Assembly (NCBI RefSeq): GCF_910592395.1 | Contig: NC_088316.1 | Span: 3,038,001-3,102,000 of the forward strand | DNA length: 64,000 nucleotides | DNA from: Lineus longissimus | Lineage: Eukaryota; Nemertea; Pilidiophora; Heteronemertea; Lineidae | Direction of reading: 5' to 3' | In this document: piece after piece, positions 47,201 through 57,949 of the stretch | How positions within the stretch are numbered: position 1 is the first letter of the stretch | How the letters are laid out: each line of letters opens with the position of its first letter | Translations under genes and position numbers: made by a program | The notes under the pieces: generated by a model | Told to the model about the DNA's origin: nothing | The model's input: the letters and a program-made list of their open reading frames with translations, nothing else | The model's database searches: none

Positions 47201-48891
47201 TTTCTCCGTGACGGAATAACTCCTTCTTCGCTTCGGAAGAGGTTCATCTGCGTTGTCCATGATGTCGGTATATGGCAGAAAAAGAGGCCAAGACTGGTTT
47301 ATAAACTCACCGGGTTATGAAACATAGGCCTACTTAATTCAAAAGATGAAATCGATGTATCTGACACTTCTATTCCATGCATAATTTTATGTTGCCTTTT
47401 TGGAGTCTGACAAGTACAAACAAGGTTATAAATTCATTAGATTGATTGAATTGCCCTCTGAAAATAAAACCTCATTCACACTTCCCAAATTTCCTTTCAT
47501 TCATTTTTTTCAGAAACACCCGTTGAAATCCAGTAATTGGCGTCAGTTTTCCCAGAAATCATTTGAGGCAAGTTTACATCCTAGTTGGAAATCTACAAGT
47601 AGTCATGTAATGTTTAATACCCATGTCCGCACGGCGCTCCGGACCTCTGATTGGCCATACATGCTATATACACACAATAGCTATAAATTACCATGATCTA
47701 GTTAGTACAGGAAGGGGTATGGCCTGAATTTATGGAACCCACCATAAAAAGGCGAAACTAGAGTATATACATGTAAAACTAACATAAGTTATACATTGAA
47801 ACTGATTAAGCAGCGATATAGTACGCATTGTGACAACATTTTGGATATACTTAGTTGAAGCATCTCACACAATCACCGTAAGTTCGAAACGATTCTTGAA
47901 GAGAGTAGCCGCTCTAATTTTAGAGTGGCATCTCACATTCAAATGGGGCAAAATGTTTGGCGCTGCAATGTGGAGATCGGCATGCCTACTACAGAAAGAT
48001 CATTAAAACTTTCTATAATTCAGGTATTTTTTGATAAGGTGAGACACATATGAATATTTTAGGCATTAGCTTAGAAACACAAGGTGTTGAAAATAGCCCT
48101 TTAATAGCGCCTCCCAAAAATAACGTTCTCCCTTCGGGTGTATGATCTCATGATGTACATCATGTATATACATGTACATAATAGATTCAAAATGTCTTTC
48201 AGCATTCCGGTTGACACATTTCGATGTCATAGTGACCGATGTAGCGCCTCCCCCTGCGGTCATTAATGATGTCACTCTCTGCTATCACCACGGTAGCACA
48301 ACAATCCCTGCGAATATTGGGTTCTTCAGGAAATGCAGAAAACCCATCGCTGGGAATCATCTCACCATCAGCAAGAAGGTCCCGTCCACGGAACACCTTA
48401 CGCTGTGTGAGGTTCGAGTGTTCGGGCTTGTAAAACAAAGCCAAGCTGGTAAGTAGTGCCACGATTTAATAGAGACTAAGAATGTGCACAACGACACATC
48501 TAACCTCCCTTGCGCATGACTGGAACTATTTATCGACGTCGTTCCGCTGCTTTGAAGAATGCAACACATCATCAAGTTCTGTGATTGGCTAACAATTGGG
48601 GAAAGTGGCGAATGCCAGAGTCATTTCATATCGGTGACGGCTATTCATTGATGATGACATGCAACATTATCTCCCTTACAATTTCCAGTCGATGGCAACA
48701 AGTTGACAAAGAAAATCCATGTCCGGAGCCTGCTCGGGTGCTCAGTTCGGTGCTTGGAGATCGCTTCGCCATGTATAGAGTACGATTACAACGAGGGGAC
48801 AAGACTTTGTCGATTTGAAGCGCCCAAGGACGGGCAGATTTTTTGTTCTGCGTCAAAGTTTGAGGAATACCATTGGAATTTGAAACCTTAG
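44251..48891 (+). CDS. F-type lectin/PAN secreted protein (gene copy 7, transposon in intron 2)
   Basis: Exons: E1 44251-44416, E2 44948-45178 (weak donor T|GTAACT), E3 48203-48448, E4 48689-48891; all open, phase 1, 281 aa. E1 differs in the signal region (FCVLFLGLLLESYPPQG), placing a glutamate near the expected cleavage site. Sugar-site region LWNRAN. Intron 2 contains the third pogo-like copy (45236-47763). Exons 3-4 match gene copy 1 most closely. Intron 1 is the long type. Confidence 0.65.
45236..47763 (-). mobile_element. pogo/Tigger-like DNA transposon (copy 3, complete, 2,528 bp)
   Basis: Terminal repeats 45236-45264 and 47735-47763 and TA flanks, as in copy 2. The 12-base length difference from copy 2 is made up of eight extra bases (CAACTTTG near 45802) and four extra G in the homopolymer at 46034-46053. 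Confidence 0.92.
46028..47260 (-). CDS. pogo-family transposase, truncated at a homopolymer
   Basis: 410 residues from the ATG at 47260, with the same domains and DDE residues as the copy at 38187-39431. Here the homopolymer is 20 G (46034-46053), which brings a stop right after the proline run. The acidic tail remains in the next frame down to a stop at 45891. A length of 18 would restore continuity here, so both copies in the window are out of frame but by different amounts. Confidence 0.9.
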   Translation of the reverse strand: MDNADEPLPKRRRSYSVTEKIRYLEDFQTTLLNGTVASMTEYANHYKISIHTFSKWDLPSLERGQQGNEGRSRRVKPKDIGCWPQVENELHEWFLQQREIRLPVAVQDLQEKALEFFHAWWGGLTDARRNEIVETRPILHDFQASAGWVELFMKRKQITLRKVNKNTTTLPADAAIRIEVFRNEVTGTIDQFNIAMRFIFNMDETFILFDFRPMHSCNRKGAASIDIRTSRSNVKLGCTVTLCVAASGDKMLAHITFPRRGFVRQLAALQAQDLPANVVVTSSATGSVRQETAEHWLEEVYQPYLERQPAEQVILILDRYSVHRSEDFGMRVTELGGIMHFVPAGCTSLVQPLDVAVMKSFKSNARKEWKSWKTQHTNAAGQCNRIELNDVVTIVSNAWDAVTPPPPPPK

Positions 48892-49247
48892 GCAGTCGAT
48901 CAGTGAATATTTGATATTCTTTTACTTCACCATTATTATCTCCGAGCAATGCTCTGCTGTGATTGGTGCCGAAGCATCATTTAGGTTTTCGATTTGTCAA
49001 TACAATATGACGTCATAAAAGTACCGTGACTGTTGTAACTGTTTGGTTGATAAGTTTAGGGGAAAGTCTGATTACAGTAACGTTGTCTTTAAAATTGACT
49101 CTTTAATCCGGTGAACCTTTCAAGCAGTAGTTTTCAGATGAGCTCCAATGTCAACGACTCAACCTGAAAATTTCAGACCGTCCTCATTACACCCGAGTAG
49201 GCCTACTTGGCAAGTTCGACAAAGACACCTGCCTAAAGTCACACGCA

Positions 49248-49322
49248 CGCCGACCATGGGAATCAAAGCAGGGACCACACGACCGCTCCTTCAGAGTCCG
49301 AGCCACTAGTCCGAAGCGGCGA
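49248..49322 (-). repeat. tRNA-derived SINE-like head (degenerate)
   Basis: Equivalent of 2228 and 41418 in the next unit. Confidence 0.4.
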
Positions 49323-50497
49323 TATCACGAATAAGTTAGAAGTATATTCGCCGGGATAGAAAATTTCTGGATGACACTGGTATCTAACCGCCAACGTTTG
49401 AGTGTATAGCCACACAATATAGAAGTGAACTACTAATGGACCAATTGCAAAGTGTTGATTATCTTTAAATCGATAAAACGTAGTTAATGGAATGAATGCT
49501 TTTGTCTACCGGTGCGGTACATTTCACTACATCTTCTACTTATTTCGCAATCGACAGATCGAAAGTAATTACCGCAGCCACAGACAATATAGATTTATTT
49601 TATTTCAATCTTTATTGTAATTAACAGTGCATGAAATGTCAATTTCTCTTGCACATTTTTACTGATAAGGCGATCTCGTTAATGGACAAGTTGAAGCTAA
49701 TTCTTTTACTTCCTGTCTTGGTTCACAATTTATATTTACCAGGACCTTGTAATGAGCGTGTGCATTGTCATTGGTGTGACTCTGAATCACGGTTTTTTAC
49801 TATCAGGTAAGGTTTGCCCCTCAGTGCAGTGGGTAGAATAAATAGCGTCATAGTATCCGAAAGGTGGCCTGGCGATATTGTTCTACACTGGGACTCTCTC
49901 TTTAAATTAAAAGGTCTTGCCCCTTGGGTAGAATATGTCGCCCCGTGGTACTGCAAGCTATCAGGCAAGATTTACCCCTGCGGTAGAATAATGTTGCTTT
50001 GGTCTTTACATCACACCTTCCGGTAATAACCAACGATCTTGGAAACGCCGTAGTTCTATATATCCAACCAAGGAAGTTAAATAGTACCTCAATGATCAAA
50101 CATGCGGCGAGATCCTTCTGCAATGTTCCCCTGTCAGGTGAGATCTTCCCTTGGAGGATAATATGTCGCCCCGAAGTTCATCACCTTATGTTCGGAATAA
50201 ACGCATTCAACACGGCCAATTTTGTTTCTGATCTGTCACGCATCAAATCTTCGTTCTATATCGGTCCACGGGATAAAAACGTGATGAAGATGAGCAGCGG
50301 GCAATCAATGTTTGCCCTCGAGTTAGATCTGATTAGGCTTGTTATTGAGTTACAACTGGTGGCAATGTTGACCAAAGATGGCCATATCGTATGTGAGCCC
50401 TAAGACGTCCAAAAAACACTACACACAGAGCCCATCCAGACTATTAACCCTTTAGGAAATATATCTTTGGCGGGCATCACGTTATGTTATGATTGTC
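49323..50497 (+). other. Unit flank downstream of gene copy 7
   Basis: Nearly identical to 41493-42667, with the degenerate ~48-bp repeats at about 49800-50180. Nothing else recognised. Confidence 0.5.
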
Positions 50498-51028
50498 AGA
50501 ACCAACTCAGAGTAAGTTCACTTGACAGGTCAGTTTATGGTTAATCAAATTTTGAAGAAAAATTCATTTTGAAAATTTGAAAAAAGATGTACCGGTAGCA
50601 GGGTTGGGCGCCATTGTTCCTCTGAATGGGCCTAAAATACACCTGATATACGTTGGGGAGTTGGGATATGATACTGATAAGAGAAACTTCAGTCAAATTT
50701 CTTCGCGCCACGCGCTCTCATTTCCCGATTTCATTGAAATAGTTTGATTCTCGAAATATTGATGGGAAAGAGCCTCTATCGCGTGATGTGATGAGACGAG
50801 AGGCGCCTAGAGCGTGGTGCGGGCACGTGTCCGCTACTTGAATGCGTTTAGCATATGGCGTGTTGCATTTGCGGTATTCCCGGGGGCTTATTGCGTGGAT
50901 TTTGGCGAGATAAGGGGGTCTATTCGCTACGCGGAGGTCACACTCTGTCCTCCGAAGAAACGCCCCCTATCACGCTCTTTTTGGTACAAGGACGCTCTGC
51001 AGATGTCATGGGGAGTGACCCACCCGGG
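50498..51028. mobile_element. hAT-like element, right-hand remnant
   Basis: Same breakpoints as 6078-6609 and 42668-43197; ends before CTGGTATC at 51029-51036. Confidence 0.6.
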
Positions 51029-51036
51029 CTGGTATC

Positions 51037-51835
51037 TTACCTCCAAGTTTTGAGTGTAGCCAGACTACCTGTAGAGGATCAATTGCAAAGTGTTGATTAT
51101 CTATAAATTAATAAACGTCGTTAACAATAAAGAATAAATGCTTTTGTGTACCGATACGGTACATTTTCCTATATCTTCTACTTGTTTCACTATTGACAAT
51201 CGAATGTAATCACCGCAGCCAGAAACAATATAGATTTGTTTTTATATTTCAATCTTTATTGTCTGCTGAAGCCAACAATTAACAATGCCTGAAATGTCAA
51301 TTTCTCTTGCACATTTGACTGAGAAGGCGATCTCATGAATGAACCATTTGAAGCTTCCTTTAATTACAGTCCTGTCTTGGTGCAGGATTTATATTTACCA
51401 GGACCTAGTAATAAGCGTGCATATGTCGCCCCATGGTACAACGCTACAACCGTGAGCTGTCGGGTAAGATTTACCCCTGGGGTAGAATATGTAAATTGCC
51501 CCCGTCTTTAAATCACGTGTGTCTGTAATAACCAACGACGTTGGAAATACCGTAGTTCTATATCCAACCAAGGAAGTAAAATTGTACCTCAGTGATCCAA
51601 CATGCGGGGAGATCCTTCTACAGTGTTCCCCTGTCAGGTGAGATCTTCCCTTGGTGGTAAAATATGGCGCTCCGTAGTTAATCACCTTATGTTCGGAATA
51701 AACGCATTCAACACGGCCAAGGTTCTGCTGATCTGTCACGCATCAAATCAAAGTGTTATCTCGGTCCCTGGGATAAAGACGTGATGAGGATGAGGAGCGA
51801 GGAATCAATGTTTGCCCTTCAATTAAATCTGATTA
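51037..51835 (+). other. Unit flank, interrupted at 51835
   Basis: Spacer with AATAAAGAATAAA at 51126-51138 and the degenerate ~48-bp repeats (about 51385-51680). It is cut at CTGATTA by a 4.1-kb insertion and resumes at 55940 with ATTAGGCTTG, so ATTA (51832-51835, 55940-55943) may be the target duplication. Confidence 0.5.
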
Positions 51836-53167
51836 TAAGCGCGCAGCAGAAAAGCCGAAGGCTTTTCTGCGAAGCGCTACTATGGTTAACGTGCATACGA
51901 CGTCATCCAATGTAAACAATGTTTCTCAAGTCCATGGATTCGTTTCAAATGGCTTAAATTTGACTTAAAATGGCCGCCAGAAGAGATAAACGCGCGAAAG
52001 TAGCAACTCGACTATTCTGAGCTTCGAGAGAGAACCACACGATTATTCTCACTGTTTTTTAATCAAACTTCAATTTCTGGGGGTTTACCCCCCGACCTAT
52101 GTGTTTTGATTTTTGATACTTTAGTGATAATATCAAAAAGATGCTTAAAATGGATATAATCCCGAAATAATGAAGTAAAAGACGGGCAGGCGTTCGAGAA
52201 AAAAATTTTTATTTTGAGATTTCAATAAACCTTTTGAACGAATTCCACATGGGCCGTGGTAGGATCCGAAGACACCTTAAGGAAGAATGTATCTTTTTAT
52301 GGGGTACCATTGGTTTTGCAGATCTTCTGTTTTTTTCTAAAGAATAATCAATATTCGCTAGCAGGCTTTTTATGCTCCCAGGTATGAAGAGGGTTCTATG
52401 TTCCTGAGGTTCTTTGTTCATCAGTCTGGTGTTCCTCAAGAGTCAATTGTCTTCCAGTCTCTTGGCCTGCAAAAACCATTTCCAACCAATTTTTTATGCA
52501 TTAACCATTCGGCAACATGTTGGTGGGGGAAAAACCTGATCCCTGACCCCTTGAATTGGTTGCCCAGGTACGACCACAAGCAATTGTCTCAAAGAAGCCA
52601 CCAGTACGACCTCTTGGTAGTCTTGCCAATATCATGCCAGTGAAAAGGAAGGGTAATGATGGTTGAGTGTTGCAGTGAGGGTACCATCGAAGGAGTACCT
52701 CTTCCTTGTTCTGGGTTAAACGTGTCAAAGGCCTGCACCATCATGAAGGTTTGGAGGTTCCACTCAAGCACCCCGGGGTAAGCAGCTCAGAAGGACTTAT
52801 TGAGAGGCCAATAGGGGGGTTGAGGGGCCTTCCCCCAATGCACTAGCTAAAACATGTCAGAAGGACGGGGGTAGGGGGGGGGGGCTCTCCATGGCGACAG
52901 TTGCGCGAGTTCAATAGAGCTTGCACTTTACATTAGAATCTGCCAGAGTCCCAGACTACGATAGTCTGGACACCTTTCGGGGGGGGGGGGAGGGGGACAT
53001 TTTCCATTTCTTTGCCGGCTATTATGACGATGGTGTTGAGTTACTGCTAATGCGATACACGGAGAAAACTGTCTATCAAAACAAAAAATTGGCGGAAGGA
53101 ACTATAGCAGGGTCCCAACCAGGGGGTTTGGGGGGTTTCCCCCCAACCTAAAGGCGCTGCGCGCTTA
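51836..53167. mobile_element. Short-TIR element with subterminal hairpin (unclassified)
   Basis: It begins TAAGCGCGCAGC (51836-51847) and ends with the exact complement GCTGCGCGCTTA (53156-53167). The left end continues into a hairpin, GCAGAAAAGCC-GAA-GGCTTTTCTGC (about 51846-51870). Inside, short minus-strand frames (about 52209-52439 and 52501-52771) look like remnants of a coding region but match nothing I recognise. There is also a G-rich tract at 52980-52995. It could be an independent transposon or the left end of the larger insertion to 55939. Confidence 0.45.
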
Positions 53168-53192
53168 CTAGGGCACTGCACTGATAATATTA

Positions 53193-54044
53193 GGGAGCTC
53201 TTAAGCGAGCTTTATGGTTAAGGGTCGAATGTGTGTGTGTATACCGTCAACGAAAAAAACTTGACCCGGTTGACCGGAACCAGAAAACCTCTGCACCCAG
53301 GTGACATTTTTGCACGCGAATCGTATACGCTAATGCACAGCAATTTACCTGGGGAGAGATTTTCTTTTTCCAAACAATTCAGCGGGACGCTACGATGTTT
53401 ACGCAGAGAAGCCGCTGTTCGGTTGAAGATTTCGTCAAAACAGGGCCGAATCAAAGTGTAACGATACCCTGGGGCGAATCGAAATGCATTAAACAACAAG
53501 CTGCATCGCTGCCAGAGATTATTTTTCTCTTTCCGCGACGAAATCGTGCTTTGAACTGGCAAAATTCCGCAAAAGATTTTCCGTCTGCTTACTTTTCCGT
53601 AGTTTCAAGCGCACCAACATGATCGGTCCGGGGCTGCCCGTTTCGACGACGATTTCGTCAATATCATGGGGTGTGACAATATGTCAACGGTCTGGTTCCA
53701 TTAATAATGCAATAATCTTGAAAGTACATTGGTCTCAATGTCTATTTCCCCGTTTCCATGTCAAAATCCTACCGTGAAACCTGAAACCACTCGTCCACAA
53801 CACTGGCCATTTTAATTTTCCGTAGAAAGCGCATGCGCACTTAACTCAAACGCACGCGCTACCCTCAGGTCTCACAAGCCGGTGCGGAGGCCAGGCCTAC
53901 CTGCCTCCAAAAATGACGCGACGTCATTTCATGCATACCCCTGTTCCAGCGGCTGTAGACTTGGCAGTACGTTACTCTCACACAAACCAATACATTTCTA
54001 AATAAAATGTCTCTTGTATTGTAGAATACATCTGACCAAGTTTG
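53193..54044. repeat. Left arm of large inverted repeat
   Basis: About 850 bases, the reverse complement of 54750-55580 with a low level of mismatch. It contains, on the minus strand, an NRF1-type site GCGCATGCGC (53829-53838), an ATG at 53701-53699 and a 114-codon open frame (53218-53562). The first frame is interrupted by a TGA after five codons, but its end still shows a splice-donor-like AAAA|GTAAGC. Confidence 0.75.
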
Positions 54045-54176
54045 ACCAAGTGATCAGGTGTTAATCTTGAAGTTATAAGGCATAGAGGTGAAATTTTTTC
54101 AAATTTGCGTTATACAGGGTGTCTCATGCATTGTGCTACATCAGTCTATGCATGACTGTATGTCTAGGCGACGTTG

Positions 54177-54568
54177 GTCTTTTTGAATTAGAATAATATG
54201 AGGAAGGCTCAGGCCTTGATAGGGAGCTCTTCCTTCGTTAATAGGGCTGGTGAGCGAGAAGACTGGGGGGGGGGGGGGTATATAGTTAGGATGATGCCAT
54301 CATGGCAGTTGACCGAAGAAGCAGTTGGCTAGCACACAATGTCAATGATTGATGGCGAGTAGTTGGTGGGTGGGAGAGGGGGGATATAGTTAGGATGATG
54401 CCATCATGGCAGTTGACCCAATAGACGCTGTCGCAGTATAGAAAATAAGTGGGGAGAATGTGGGAAACTAAACACAACAGGAGAAGGATAGGTATTTTTG
54501 CCCGGAGATAAGCATAATGATCCCAAGACCCAAGTGTAATTAAGATCTATATTCTAATTCAAAAAGAC
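54177..54568. repeat. Inner segment bounded by short inverted repeats; inverted copy at 55585-55939
   Basis: Bounded by a 19-base inverted pair, GTCTTTTTGAATTAGAATA (54177-54195) and its complement (54550-54568). The interior (about 54196-54545) is repeated in inverted orientation at 55585-55939, including two copies of a sequence containing GATGCCATCATGGCAGTTGAC. The segment is also flanked by direct repeats of about 120 bases (54050-54176 and 54626-54750). Confidence 0.6.
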
Positions 54569-54948
54569 CTCAGCCGACCCCCCCCCCCCCGTCCTGAATA
54601 GTTTGAGGTCTCACCAGCCAGTGGTGATCAGGTGTTAATCATGAAGTTATAAGGCATAGAGGTGACATTTTTCAAATTTGCGTTATACAGGGTGTCTCAT
54701 GCATTGTGCAACATCAGTCTATGCATGTCTCTATGTCTAGACGACGTTGAAACTTGGTCAGATGTATTCTACAAGAGACAAGCTATTCAGAAATGTATAG
54801 GTTTGTGTGAGAGTAAGGTACTGCCAAGTCTACAGCCGCTGGAACAGGGGTATGCATGAAATGACGTCGCGTCATTTTTGAAGGCAGGTAGGCCTGGCCT
54901 CCGCACCGGCTTGTGAGACCTGAGGGTAGCGCGTGCGTTTGAGTTTGT

Positions 54949-54971
54949 GCGCATGCGCTTTCTACGGAAGT
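54949..54971 (+). promoter_or_regulatory. Promoter-like NRF1 and ETS sites
   Basis: GCGCATGCGC (54949-54958) is a perfect NRF1 palindrome, and ACGGAAGT (54964-54971) fits an ETS-family site. This pair is typical of CpG-type housekeeping promoters in animals. They lie about 100 bases before the ATG at 55072. The NRF1 site is also in the left arm (53829-53838). Confidence 0.45.
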
Positions 54972-55071
54972 GTTGTGGACGAGTGGTTTCAGGTTTTACG
55001 GTAGGATTTTGTCATTGAAACGGGGAAATAGACATTGAGACCAATGTACTTTCAAGATTATTGCATTATTA

Positions 55072-55185
55072 ATGGAACCAGACCGTCGACATCTTGCCAC
55101 ACCCCATGATATTGACGAAATCGTCGTCGAAACGGGCAGCCCCGGACCGATCATGTTGGTGCGCTTGAAACTACGGAAAAGTTAG
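55072..55185 (+). CDS. First-exon-like frame (37 codons) in the right arm
   Basis: ATG 55072 opens MEPDRRHLATPHDIDEIVVE and runs to a TAG at 55183. In the left arm the corresponding end is AAAA|GTAAGC, a possible splice donor, while here it is GTTAGC, so this may be a captured first exon whose donor has decayed. The product is not recognised. A second frame of 114 codons follows at 55211-55555. Confidence 0.3.
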   Translation: MEPDRRHLATPHDIDEIVVETGSPGPIMLVRLKLRKS

Positions 55186-55939
55186 CAGATGGAAAATCTT
55201 TTGCGGAATTTTGCCCGTTCAAAGCACGATTTCTTTGCGGAAAGAGAAAAATGATCTCTGGCAGCGATGCAGATTGTTGTTTAATGCATTTCGATTCGCC
55301 CCAGGGTATCGTCACAATTTGATTCGGCCCTGTTTTGACGAAATCTTCAACCGAACAGCGGCTTCTCTGCGTAAACATCGTAGCGTCCCGCTGAATTGTT
55401 TTGAAAAAGAAAATCTCTCCCCAGGTAAATTGCTGTGCATTAGCGTATACGATTCGCGTGCAAAAATGTCACCTGGGTGCAGAGGTTTTCTGGTTCCGGT
55501 CAACCGGGTCAAGTTTTTTTCGTTGACGGTATACACACACACATTCGACCCTTAACCATAAAGCTCGCTTAAGAGCTCCCTATAAATCTTAATTACACTT
55601 GGGTCTTGGGATCATTATGCTTATCTCCCGGCAAAAATACCTATCCTTCTCCTGTTGTGTTTAGTTTCCCACATTCTCCCCACTTATTTTCTATACTGCG
55701 ACAGCGTCTATTGGGTCAACTGCCATGATGGCATCATCCTAACTATATCCCCCCTCTCCCACCCACCAACTACTCGCCATCAATCATTGACATTGTGTGC
55801 TAGCCAACTGCTTCTTCGGTAAACTGCCATGATGGCATCATCCTAACTATATAACCCCCCCCCCCCCCCCCCACCGAGTCTTCTCGCTCACCAGCCCTAT
55901 TAAAGAAGAGCTCCCTATCAAGGCCTGAGCCTTCCTCAT

Positions 55940-56182
55940 ATTAGGCTTGTTATTCAGTTACCCTTAAGGAAAGAGAGCTTTGGCGGGCAAGACGTTATGC
56001 TATCATTGAGTTAGATCTGCATTATTTATGGCTCGATTGCGAGTCACGTGATCCTAGTACCACCAAGTACAAGTAGCTAAGTGATCTGCAGAGCAGCATT
56101 GATTACACCAGTCTTGAAGACTGACATTTTTTTAATTTGTAGATCCAGATATATGGTTGACTAACAACGCACCGCAGATCAG
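55940..56182 (+). other. Unit flank upstream of gene copy 8
   Basis: Last part of the spacer, with a T-rich tract ending in TTTGTAG at about 56136-56142 before exon 1. It equals 7421-7658 and 20594-20837. Confidence 0.45.
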
Positions 56183-57949
56183 ATGAGTGACGAGTTACCT
56201 CGTGTAAAGTTTGAACAATTCATTTCAGATATGAGTGTTTTCCTGGAGAGAGTTTCCTGCGTTCTCTTTTTAGGACTTCTGTTAGGATCATACCTGCTCC
56301 AGGGTACATCAACGAAGTATACACTGGATATGGCCACATCTTTGAAAGGTAAGTACAACACGAAGCAGCCTACCGCCAGGAAGTAATCACAAGGCAACGA
56401 GAGGCAATTAACGGGCACTACATGTATCAAGAAAAGCAACACTTAGGATCAAGAAAAGCAAAGGTAATGTAAAAGTAAAGAAAAGGCAATATGCACGGCG
56501 ATGTTTAATGCAGTTATCTTTTCATCTATTTGATTGTTCATTTGGCAGACACGTGTATAAGAAACTGGCCTGACCTCGCACTGAAGAAACCATCACGGAT
56601 CTCCTCACTGTGGACGAGTGAACACGTAGCGGGCCTGGCGAACGATGGCAATACGAATGGGAACCTCCAATTCTGCGCCTGCACAGCCGATTATCAGTAC
56701 ACGGACAGCTGGTGGACTGTCGATCTTGGCGCCACCTACTGGGTGATGGCGATAGAACTTTGGAACAGAGGAAATTACTGTAACTATAATATATTTGGCC
56801 ATTTGTATATGAATACTAGTACATGTAAAACTAACATAAATAATACATTGAAACTGATGAAGCAGCGATATAGTACGCATTGTGACAACATTTTGGATAT
56901 ACTTAGTTGAAGCATCTCACACACTCACCGTAACTTCGAAACGATTCTTGAAGAGTAGACGCTCTAATTTTAGAGTGGCATCTCACATTCAAATGGGGCA
57001 AAATGTTCGGCGGTGCTGTGTGGAGATTGGCATGTCTACTACAGAAAGATCATTAGAACTTTCTAAACTTCAGGTAATTTTTTATAAGGTGAGACACATA
57101 TGAATATTTTAGGCATTAGCTAAGAAACACAAGGTGTTGAAAACAGCCCTTTAAAGCGCCCCCAAAAATGACATTCTCCCTTCGGGTGTGTGGTCTTATG
57201 ATGTACATCATGTATATACATGTACATAATAGATTCAAAATGTCTTTCAGCATACCGGTTGACACAGTTCGATGTCATAGTGACAGATGAAGAGCCTCCC
57301 CCTGCGGTCATTAATGATTGCACTTTCTGCTATCACCACGGTAGCACACCAATCCCTGGGAATATTGGGTTCTTCAGGAAATGCAGAAAACCCATCGCTA
57401 AGAATCATCTCACCATCAGCAAAAAGGTCCCGTCGACGAAATACCTTACGCTGTGTGAGGTTCGTGTGTTCGGGCTTGTAAAACAAAGCCAAGCTGGTAA
57501 GTAGTGCCGCGATTTAATAGAGACTGAAAAATGTGCACAACGGCCAACGTCCCTGCAGGAAACCTCCTTGCACATGACCGGAACTATTTATCGACGTGGT
57601 TCAGGTGCTTTGAAGTATGGAACACATCATCAAGTTCTATGATTGGCTAACAATTGGGGAAAGTGGCGAATGCAAGAGTCATTTCATATCGGTGACGGCT
57701 ATTCATTGATGATGACATGCAACATTATCTCCCTTACAATTTCCAGTCGATGGACACAAGTTGACAAAGGAAATCCATGTCCGGAGCCTGCTCGGGTGCT
57801 CAGTTCGGTGCTTGGAGATCGCTTCGCCGTGTATAGAGTACGATTACAACGAGGCGACAGGATTTTGCCGATTTGAAGCGCCCAAGGACGGGCAGATTTC
57901 TTGTTCTGCGTCAGAGTTTGAGGAATACCATTGGAATTCGAAACCTTAG
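56183..57949 (+). CDS. F-type lectin/PAN secreted protein (gene copy 8)
   Basis: Exons: E1 56183-56348, E2 56549-56779 (weak donor T|GTAACT), E3 57251-57496, E4 57747-57949; all frames open and phase 1, 281 aa. Intron 1 is the short type (200 nt), as in copies 2 and 4. The sugar-site region reads LWNRGN. E3 has an extra cysteine (VINDCTFC) and E4 reads QISCSAS where others have QIFCSAS or QVFCSAS. It is the most divergent complete copy and the only one with neither a SINE-flanking hAT-like element nor an intron-2 transposon, so it may retain the ancestral layout of the 3' flank. Confidence 0.7.

Larger units (their letters stand above)
54750..55580. repeat. Right arm of large inverted repeat
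   Basis: Complement of 53193-54044, with about 700 bases between the arms. If transcribed through, it would form a long double-stranded RNA. Confidence 0.75.

Noticed and set aside
52960-54595. Several G or C homopolymers of 10 or more bases (52980, 54267, 54580, 55855)
   Set aside because: Simple low-complexity tracts. They may mark sequencing uncertainty but carry no feature I can support.
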